From: a virus
DNA length: 64,000 nucleotides
IMG/VR virus record: IMGVR_UViG_3300022935_000005
Coordinates: 1-64,000 of that record
Direction: 5' to 3' (one strand)
Shown: in pieces, positions 57,835 through 64,000 of the stretch
Layout of the letters: each line of letters begins with the position of its first letter
Numbering within the stretch: the stretch's first letter is position 1
Position numbers and translations under genes: made by a program
The notes under the pieces: model-generated
The model's input: the letters and a program-made list of their open reading frames with translations, nothing else
Database searches by the model: none
Told to the model about the DNA's origin: nothing

Positions 57835-59679
57835 ATGGCTATTGACGCAAAAAAACAATTAAAGAACGCGACGAAAAGAAATTATCTTGCAAGAGATTTT
57901 CAATCTTTTAGAAACGAGCTGTATTCACACGCAAAGCTTTTTTTCTCTGACAAGATACAGGACTTTACAGAGCCCGGGTTAGGGGGACTCTTACTAGACA
58001 TGGCTGCATATGTCGGCGACACCATGTCATTCTATCTAGATCATCAGTTCAACGAGTTAAACTGGTCAACAGCTATAGAGAATAGAAACATCAAGAGACA
58101 TCTTAGAAACGCAGGTGTTAAGGCTCGTGGCGCAAACCCAGCTGTCGCGATGATAAAGCTTTATTTTGAAGTGCCAGCAGAGACCGTCGACGACGAAATA
58201 ATACCTAAGAGAAATCTGCTTCCGATAGTCCAAGCGGCGACAACTTTCGTCTCTAAGGATGGTGTACCGTTTTCCCTAACTGCGGATGTTGATTTTTCTG
58301 AAAAAGATTCTGCTGGTAATTACCTGTATGACTCTATCGTTGTTGAAACAGATGATGACTCCAATCCTACTTCATTTGTGGTCGTAAGAAATGGTCTGGT
58401 GTTGTCTGGAATAAGAAAAGAGGAGCAATTTGCGATCTCTAACGTTTCTAAACCTTTTAGAAAGATTATCCTTCCTGATGAGAACATAACATCTATAATA
58501 AGCGTGAAAGATAGTGATGATAATCAATATTATGAAGTTGAATCGCTATCACAAGACACGGTATTTAAAAGAGTAGAAAACGTGTCTGTAGACCGAGACG
58601 ACGTTTCTCATAATTTAGAAGTCATACCAGCTCCCAGGAGATTTGTTTCATATTATGATTATGACACTAAGTTGACATCTTTACAATTCGGCTCCGGAGA
58701 CGCAACCACAACAGATAATGACTTGCTACCTGACCCATCTGAGTTAGCATTACCTCTTTACGGGAAGACTACTTTCACAAGATTTTCTTTAGATCCTAAC
58801 AAGCTAATGCAAACGCAGACCTTGGGAATATCACCGAGAAACACGACACTAACTGTAGCCTATAGAGCTGGTGGCGGATTAAAGCACAATGTAGCGGCAG
58901 ACATGATAAAGACTGTCACTAAGCTCTTCATAAAGTTTCCACAAAACGCAAGTGCCAGTGACTCCGCTCTTGTTAGGGCAAGTATAGATGTTACTAACCC
59001 TCTCCCGGCGATGGACGGAGATAGAGCGCCAACGCTTGAGGATTTGCGGTCGCAAATACCAGCTGCTAGAAACAGTCAGTCAAGAATCATTACAAAGCCT
59101 GATTTAATAGCGAGGATCTACACACTCCCCAATGAGTTTGGAAGAGTGTTTAGGGTCGGCATAAGACCCAACCCTATAAATTCTCTAGCCAGCCAGATCT
59201 TCGTGATTTCTAGATCAAGATCTGGAACTTTAAAAATGTCATCTGACACTTTGAAGAAAAACTTACGTACTTACTTAAACGAATTCCGAGCCGTTAGCGA
59301 TGCTTACGATATACTAGATGCTAGAATAATCAATTTTGGAGTACACATCGACGTAGTTGCCCATCCTGACTCAAACAAAGGTCAGGTTGCGCAAGGGATT
59401 ATATCAAACCTCACTAACCTTCTGGCACTGAAGAATATGCAAATAGATCAACCGATCGCATCTGCAGATATAATGAACTCAATATTAAACAGTGCCGGTG
59501 TGATATCGCTAATAGACTTTAGGGTGGTAAATCTTTCTGGCACGATAGAAGACAGAACTTATAGCGATGTCTCATTCAACGTCGACGCGAATACAATGCA
59601 ACGAATGGTGGTAGGTCAACCTGGATCGATATTTGAGCTGAAGTATCCAGCAAATGATATCGTGGTAACAGTGAGGTAA
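57835..59679 (+). CDS. 6: Baseplate wedge protein, gp6/gpJ-like (614 aa)
   Basis: Opens with ATKRNYLARDFQSFRNELYSHAK and GLGGLLLDMAAYVGDTMSFYLDHQFNELNWSTA (about 42-74), the gpJ/gp6 pattern; the C-terminal PADIMNSIL-like region (IASADIMNSILNSAGVISLIDF) also fits. Forms the wedge of the contractile baseplate. Four bases after gp25-like. Confidence 0.88.
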   Translation: MAIDAKKQLKNATKRNYLARDFQSFRNELYSHAKLFFSDKIQDFTEPGLGGLLLDMAAYVGDTMSFYLDHQFNELNWSTAIENRNIKRHLRNAGVKARGANPAVAMIKLYFEVPAETVDDEIIPKRNLLPIVQAATTFVSKDGVPFSLTADVDFSEKDSAGNYLYDSIVVETDDDSNPTSFVVVRNGLVLSGIRKEEQFAISNVSKPFRKIILPDENITSIISVKDSDDNQYYEVESLSQDTVFKRVENVSVDRDDVSHNLEVIPAPRRFVSYYDYDTKLTSLQFGSGDATTTDNDLLPDPSELALPLYGKTTFTRFSLDPNKLMQTQTLGISPRNTTLTVAYRAGGGLKHNVAADMIKTVTKLFIKFPQNASASDSALVRASIDVTNPLPAMDGDRAPTLEDLRSQIPAARNSQSRIITKPDLIARIYTLPNEFGRVFRVGIRPNPINSLASQIFVISRSRSGTLKMSSDTLKKNLRTYLNEFRAVSDAYDILDARIINFGVHIDVVAHPDSNKGQVAQGIISNLTNLLALKNMQIDQPIASADIMNSILNSAGVISLIDFRVVNLSGTIEDRTYSDVSFNVDANTMQRMVVGQPGSIFELKYPANDIVVTVR

Positions 59680-59686
59680 ATAAAAC

Positions 59687-61240
59687 ATGTTCTATATCAT
59701 TACAGCTAGCTCTGATACATACATCACTGACAAAATCTTACAAAATAAATTTAGAGCCACCGACGCAAACGTAGGTAGGGCTGGCACTCTGGATCTGTTT
59801 AAGTTATATGATGAGTCGATATTCACGCAGAATGGAACCATAGTGACTAGTTCTGTCAGTGAGTTATCGAGAATACTGATTAAGTTTGATTATGAAAACT
59901 TAGTCTCTCTTACTTCAAGCAGTCTAGATCTGAATAGCGATACTTTTAAAGCCGAACTTCAATTAACAGAAGTTAATTCAGGTGTGCCGGTCCCTAGAGA
60001 TTTTTCCGTCATTGCCAATCCTCTAGCGGTGAAGTTTGATGAAGGTTCTGGAAAGAGTACTTCACAGTTTTCTGATGTCGATGTTGCAAACTTTATAACT
60101 GCTTCCGTAACTGCTGGAACACCTTCTCTATGGAATGTGACGGGCTCAGGCCAGGGTGGATATCTTAATTCTTCTGGTATCGACTATATCACTAGTGGCT
60201 CAATAGGCTCGGCGGAGATTGACTTTGGAGCTTCCAAGACTTTTGTTGAAGGACCCGGTAATCTGGTGTTAGACGTGACCAAGCAGGTCTCTTCATCATT
60301 AGCGAATGATATGGTCAATCACGGCTTCAGAATAGCTTTTAGCGGCTCCTACGAAAGCGACACTAAAACACGATTTGTGAAGAGGTTTGCTTCTAGACAT
60401 TCAAGAAATAGACTTCTTGTTCCAAGACTACTTTTGACCTGGGACAACTCAATCCAAGATCGGCATTTAGACCTACAGTTTAATGTGTCATCATCTTTGT
60501 TTTTAAAGAACTTCATTTCAGGACGTCCTGCAAATCTCGTCAGTGGGTCAGCGCTGACTGAACTAACAGGACAGAACTGTTTGAACCTGAGGTTCGTATC
60601 AGGATCAGGTACGATTACAGAGACGACGTTCAACGTATCTGTGTCTCAACATACTGGGTCGACAGACGGTTCTGGTATGGTAGGCGTATATTCTGGAACT
60701 TTTAACTTAGATGAGTTTAACACAACCTTCTTCGGTAATTCTACGAAATACGTCGATGAGATAGAGCTAAAAGAAATTTGGTCCTCTAATGATTTGACTG
60801 TTTCATTCTTTAGCGGTTCTGTGAAGATCAGAAAGGGTTCTAGAAGCACAGCGGGATTTTCTAATAGAAGATTACATGTTTCTGTTGTGAATGCACAGAC
60901 GGCATACAGGGAAGGTGATGAAGCGAGTTTTAGACTATTCGTAGAGGACCTCGACAAGACACTAAATGAGAAAGCCTATAAGCTTCCTAGAAGAAGAACA
61001 AGCGAGGTATTTGATGTTGCTCATTATAGACTTGTAGACAAAGAAACAGGCACAATCATCGTTCCATTCGACAAGATAAGAAATTCAACTCGCGTTTCAA
61101 CAGACGCGGATGGAATGTATATTTCGTTCTTGACAGCTGGTCTTCCAAAGGGCCGGACGTACACTATACATCTTTTAGTAAATGACCGAGGTATCGAGAG
61201 GTTGTTCAGTCTAGATGATATATCTTTCACGGTGGTATAA
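59687..61240 (+). CDS. Baseplate or tail structural protein (517 aa)
   Basis: Starts FYIITASSDTYITDKIL and is beta-rich (Ser, Thr, Gly), with repeated short strands resembling DNRLRE-type extracellular domains. Seven bases after gp6-like. Probably a baseplate wedge or fibre-attachment protein; the family was not recognised. Confidence 0.7.
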   Translation: MFYIITASSDTYITDKILQNKFRATDANVGRAGTLDLFKLYDESIFTQNGTIVTSSVSELSRILIKFDYENLVSLTSSSLDLNSDTFKAELQLTEVNSGVPVPRDFSVIANPLAVKFDEGSGKSTSQFSDVDVANFITASVTAGTPSLWNVTGSGQGGYLNSSGIDYITSGSIGSAEIDFGASKTFVEGPGNLVLDVTKQVSSSLANDMVNHGFRIAFSGSYESDTKTRFVKRFASRHSRNRLLVPRLLLTWDNSIQDRHLDLQFNVSSSLFLKNFISGRPANLVSGSALTELTGQNCLNLRFVSGSGTITETTFNVSVSQHTGSTDGSGMVGVYSGTFNLDEFNTTFFGNSTKYVDEIELKEIWSSNDLTVSFFSGSVKIRKGSRSTAGFSNRRLHVSVVNAQTAYREGDEASFRLFVEDLDKTLNEKAYKLPRRRTSEVFDVAHYRLVDKETGTIIVPFDKIRNSTRVSTDADGMYISFLTAGLPKGRTYTIHLLVNDRGIERLFSLDDISFTVV

Positions 61241-61242
61241 GA

Positions 61243-64000
61243 ATGTCAAGAAAAAAGAACGTTTTCTCAAACCAAAAGTTGTTTACACCAGCTGTTGTAA
61301 GAAAATATACAAAATCGTCTGGAGTCTTAAAAGAACAGACATTGGGCTCTGTCTCTGGATCAAAGGAGGTTAATGATACTCCGTCTGGGTCATTCCGTTA
61401 TGATCCTCCAGGGTCTCCCCTTAAGTCATCGCAACAGCTTCCTTTAGATTTTTCGAAGTTTGAAAATCACACGTTCTTTTCTTCTGCTGAGGTAAACGTT
61501 AATTTAGCGTACGAAAAAATTATTAACAAGTTTCCGTTTGACGGAACAAAGAAAGAGTACGAAGACTGGCTTGATGACCTATCAGGATTTGAGAAGTACA
61601 TTTTAGATATATACCCATCATATACCGGCTATCTGACCTTTCATGGTAACAATGAGTATGTGGAAGTCATAGATAAAGCAGGTGTTATATTTCCTTCTAT
61701 CTCTAAGAAGGTATCTGCCAAGACTGTCTTGAACCCCCGCTCAAATCCAATTTTTATTGAGCTAGACTTGGCAATACCTAGCGAAGCATCTAATGACCAA
61801 TACATCTTATATCATAATTCGAATAATGATGTTGGGTATGCTGCATTCACAAGAGCATCAACATCGAGCTCTAAAGCTGATCTAACATTCACAGTCTTTA
61901 GTGGGTCGACTACTGCATCTGCAACAACTGAGATTGAAAAGGGTAGCTTTACCCACGTCTGTCTCTCTTATGATAACTCTATACAGGAGAAGAGAGCAAA
62001 GATATTGTCTGGAAGTGTTGTTGTCGCAACCTCGGATAGGGTATCTTTTGATTCAATTAGTACTGCGGGAAATTCGTTACTGATCGGATCAGGCTCAACT
62101 TTAGCAATCAGTAGCTTTACGCCAACTCAAACGTTTTCAGGGTCAATCAATAACTTTAGAGTATACCATAAGACAAGAACATCATCTGAAATTGACCGCT
62201 ATATAAAAAGGACTCTTTTTGCCGACAGTAACAGCATGAACGTCTTAAACTTAAGGTTTAATGAGGCAACGGGAAGCTATCAAAACAATTCAGTTGTTTT
62301 AGATTCTTCTGGTGAGAGTTTACACTCCAGGATTGTCAACTACGACGCCGGAATACGCTCTGAAAAGCCTTACGACAGTTTATGCTTATTTGAAAGTTCT
62401 GTATATCATCCTACGCTGTTTCCAAGTCATCCTGACGTCATTTCTTTAAACGAGCAGTTGTTGGTTAGCGCTTCTAACTATGATGCCAATAACCCTAACT
62501 TGATAACAAAGCTTATTCCTGATCATTACTTTGAAGTTGCAAAAGCCTCAACTGGACAAAGCGATTATGGCACAACCTTGAACGGTATAGAACAATCACC
62601 TGACGCATATTCTGTTCCTGGCGCAGCCAAGATGGGACAACCACAGATCATATCAGCTCTGTTGTTTATGTGGGCCAGAATGTTCGACGAATTAAAGCAA
62701 ATGATCGATCATGCATCTGAACTAGTTCATATAGACTATGAATCAGAGGAATCGATAGCGAACCAGCTTTTACCAATGTTATCTGAGTATTACGGTTTTG
62801 AGCTTTCTAGCATGTTTAGGAACGCAAGTTATGACCAATTCTTTGACGGTGAATCTATAGTTGCTGGGAAAGTACCGGGCCTTCTGGCACTACAGAACGA
62901 AATATGGCGTAGAATATTAATTAATCTACCTGAGATTGTACGATCGAAAGGGACACTGCATAGTATAAAATCCCTATTTAGATCCGCCGGTATCGATCCG
63001 GATAGGATGTTTCGATTCGTTGAGTACGGGAGTGAAAACCAACTTCGGCTCGGCCGGTCAAGAAAAAAGATAACAGAAATATCGACGTTACTAGATTTTT
63101 CGGGAAGTATCTCCTACACTCCCTCTGCTACAACAGACGTACAGGGATACAACAGCAACAAGCCAAACCTAATATCTTCTTTCTTGACTGGGTCTAGGAT
63201 AGAAGTCGGTTATCCTGACATTTCTGGAGTAATGATACAACAGGAAGAGTATTCTCCACACGGCATATCCAACTCTGAAAATGACGGCTTGTTCACATCC
63301 GGAAGCTGGTCGATAGAAAGTAGATTTAAGTTTCCTACAACTAGAAATTTTTATGATCCACAAAGTCTTTTACGACTACACACAACTGGATCGTCTGTAT
63401 CGCACAACGTGATTGTGAACTTGGTAGCAGACCCCAATATTGACGAAGATGCCGAGAATGGAATAGTGACGCTGTATTGCCGACCCGGCTTTGAAACCTC
63501 AGATGATCTATTAACTCTCTCTATTAATGATGTCAACATCTTCGACGGAAATAAATGGTACGTATCCGCGGGAAGAAAGAGAAATGATGAGATAGACAGC
63601 TATGTGTCATCAAGCTACTTTCTGACTCTTGCCAGACAAGAGAATGGCGAGATACTGGAATATTACACAACATCGTCTTTGTTCTTGGACTCAAATGTCG
63701 TTGGAGAAAATGCGTTCCAAAAGAAAGATTATCTTGGCACGACGCTGAACGCATCAGGCTCTTTCATAGTGGTTGGAAGCCAGACACTAGACGACTCTAT
63801 TTCTCGCCACTTAAATGATAGCACAATAGTTGAAAAAGCTAGAACAACAAACTTTTCTGGGCTAATGGGTCACACAAGGTTTTGGTCGAAAGCCTTGACA
63901 CAAGAAGAAATGAAAGAACACACGAGGAACTTTACTTCTTTGGGTGTAGAAGACCCTCTAAAGAACTTCGGTTTTTCTCATGAGATCACTGGTTCATTCG
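61243..64000 (+). CDS. Large baseplate protein with LamG-like domain (at least 919 aa, runs off the window)
   Basis: ATG 61243, three bases after the preceding stop codon; no stop before the window end. First part (residues about 155-310) resembles a LamG/concanavalin-type domain (GSFTHVCLSYDNS, FSGSINNFRVYHKTRTSSEI). The centre (MWARMFDELKQMIDHASELVHI, LLPMLSEYYGFEL, EIVRSKGTLHSIKSLFRSAGI) matches gpI/gp7-like wedge segments, and a second LamG-like part begins near residue 690. Probably a gp7-type wedge protein with sugar-binding domains. Confidence 0.7.
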   Translation, partial: MSRKKNVFSNQKLFTPAVVRKYTKSSGVLKEQTLGSVSGSKEVNDTPSGSFRYDPPGSPLKSSQQLPLDFSKFENHTFFSSAEVNVNLAYEKIINKFPFDGTKKEYEDWLDDLSGFEKYILDIYPSYTGYLTFHGNNEYVEVIDKAGVIFPSISKKVSAKTVLNPRSNPIFIELDLAIPSEASNDQYILYHNSNNDVGYAAFTRASTSSSKADLTFTVFSGSTTASATTEIEKGSFTHVCLSYDNSIQEKRAKILSGSVVVATSDRVSFDSISTAGNSLLIGSGSTLAISSFTPTQTFSGSINNFRVYHKTRTSSEIDRYIKRTLFADSNSMNVLNLRFNEATGSYQNNSVVLDSSGESLHSRIVNYDAGIRSEKPYDSLCLFESSVYHPTLFPSHPDVISLNEQLLVSASNYDANNPNLITKLIPDHYFEVAKASTGQSDYGTTLNGIEQSPDAYSVPGAAKMGQPQIISALLFMWARMFDELKQMIDHASELVHIDYESEESIANQLLPMLSEYYGFELSSMFRNASYDQFFDGESIVAGKVPGLLALQNEIWRRILINLPEIVRSKGTLHSIKSLFRSAGIDPDRMFRFVEYGSENQLRLGRSRKKITEISTLLDFSGSISYTPSATTDVQGYNSNKPNLISSFLTGSRIEVGYPDISGVMIQQEEYSPHGISNSENDGLFTSGSWSIESRFKFPTTRNFYDPQSLLRLHTTGSSVSHNVIVNLVADPNIDEDAENGIVTLYCRPGFETSDDLLTLSINDVNIFDGNKWYVSAGRKRNDEIDSYVSSSYFLTLARQENGEILEYYTTSSLFLDSNVVGENAFQKKDYLGTTLNASGSFIVVGSQTLDDSISRHLNDSTIVEKARTTNFSGLMGHTRFWSKALTQEEMKEHTRNFTSLGVEDPLKNFGFSHEITGSF

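Noticed and set aside
1-64000. Integrase, transposase or attachment sites
   Set aside because: I found no integrase, resolvase, transposase or insertion-sequence pattern in any frame of the window; there is no evidence for a temperate lifestyle here.

Overview
The window is a stretch of a large tailed-phage genome of the contractile, T4-like type. The phage identity rests on a baseplate block (gp5-like hub, gp25-like and gp6-like proteins), a T4 gp55-like late sigma factor, PhoH, and two giant tail-fibre proteins, the second ending in an S74 intramolecular chaperone. Almost every gene is on the + strand, tightly packed, with frequent ATGA/GTGA overlaps. Only three genes are read on the - strand. 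The host cannot be fixed from sequence alone. Leaderless-looking genes and the GC-rich left part would fit an actinobacterial host, while the T4-like right part resembles aquatic myoviruses; this remains open.

Layout. (1) 1-11.2 kb, GC-rich (37/60 G+C in the sample 5041-5100): many tiny genes driven by a repeated promoter cassette (GTGCAA, 17-18 nt, TATAAT or TATTAT). Most copies are followed by a hairpin at the predicted transcript 5' end. The region holds a MoxR-type AAA+ ATPase with a metallopeptidase/VWA partner, a 155-nt RNA with a tRNA-like 3' end, and a run of small SH3/Tudor-like proteins. (2) 11.2-16.2 kb, now AT-richer (26/60 at 22501-22560 is typical of the rest): small proteins sharing the N-terminal tag MKITKxQLRRIIxE, which looks like a capsid-targeting/prohead-protease signal; then a Dps-like ferritin and, on the - strand, a lipoprotein serine protease. 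(3) 16.2-29.5 kb: phosphomannomutase, DinG/XPD-type helicase, nucleotidyltransferase, type II phosphomannose isomerase, Nudix hydrolase, a complete YeaH-SpoVR-PrkA gene set, a shortened GroEL-like protein, a DUF458 RNase-H-like protein, an Hc1-like histone, a Cys-rich sigma-region-4 protein (- strand) and PIN-PhoH. (4) 29.5-36.6 kb: small virion proteins and two tail fibres. (5) 36.8-53.7 kb: a glycan island with GT2/GT4/GT10/GT11 glycosyltransferases, two sulfotransferases, a StrG-like oxygenase, two DegT-fold enzymes, GDP-fucose synthase, GDP-mannose 4,6-dehydratase and a Cas4-like nuclease. (6) 53.7-64 kb: late sigma factor and baseplate genes, the last one running off the window.

How the genes may work together. 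Isomerase (19201), mutase (16259), dehydratase (48754), fucose synthase (45850) and two fucosyltransferases (43460, 46776) form a nearly complete route from fructose-6-P to fucosylated glycan; only a recognised GTP:mannose-1-P guanylyltransferase is missing. A DegT-fold protein with His-His where aminotransferases have the PLP lysine (47549) suggests a branch to a 3,6-dideoxy sugar. The most unusual elements are the tagged putative internal-capsid proteins, the PrkA-YeaH-SpoVR set in a virus, the modular early promoters with 5' hairpins, and the small SH3/Tudor-like family that occurs on both sides of the GC boundary.
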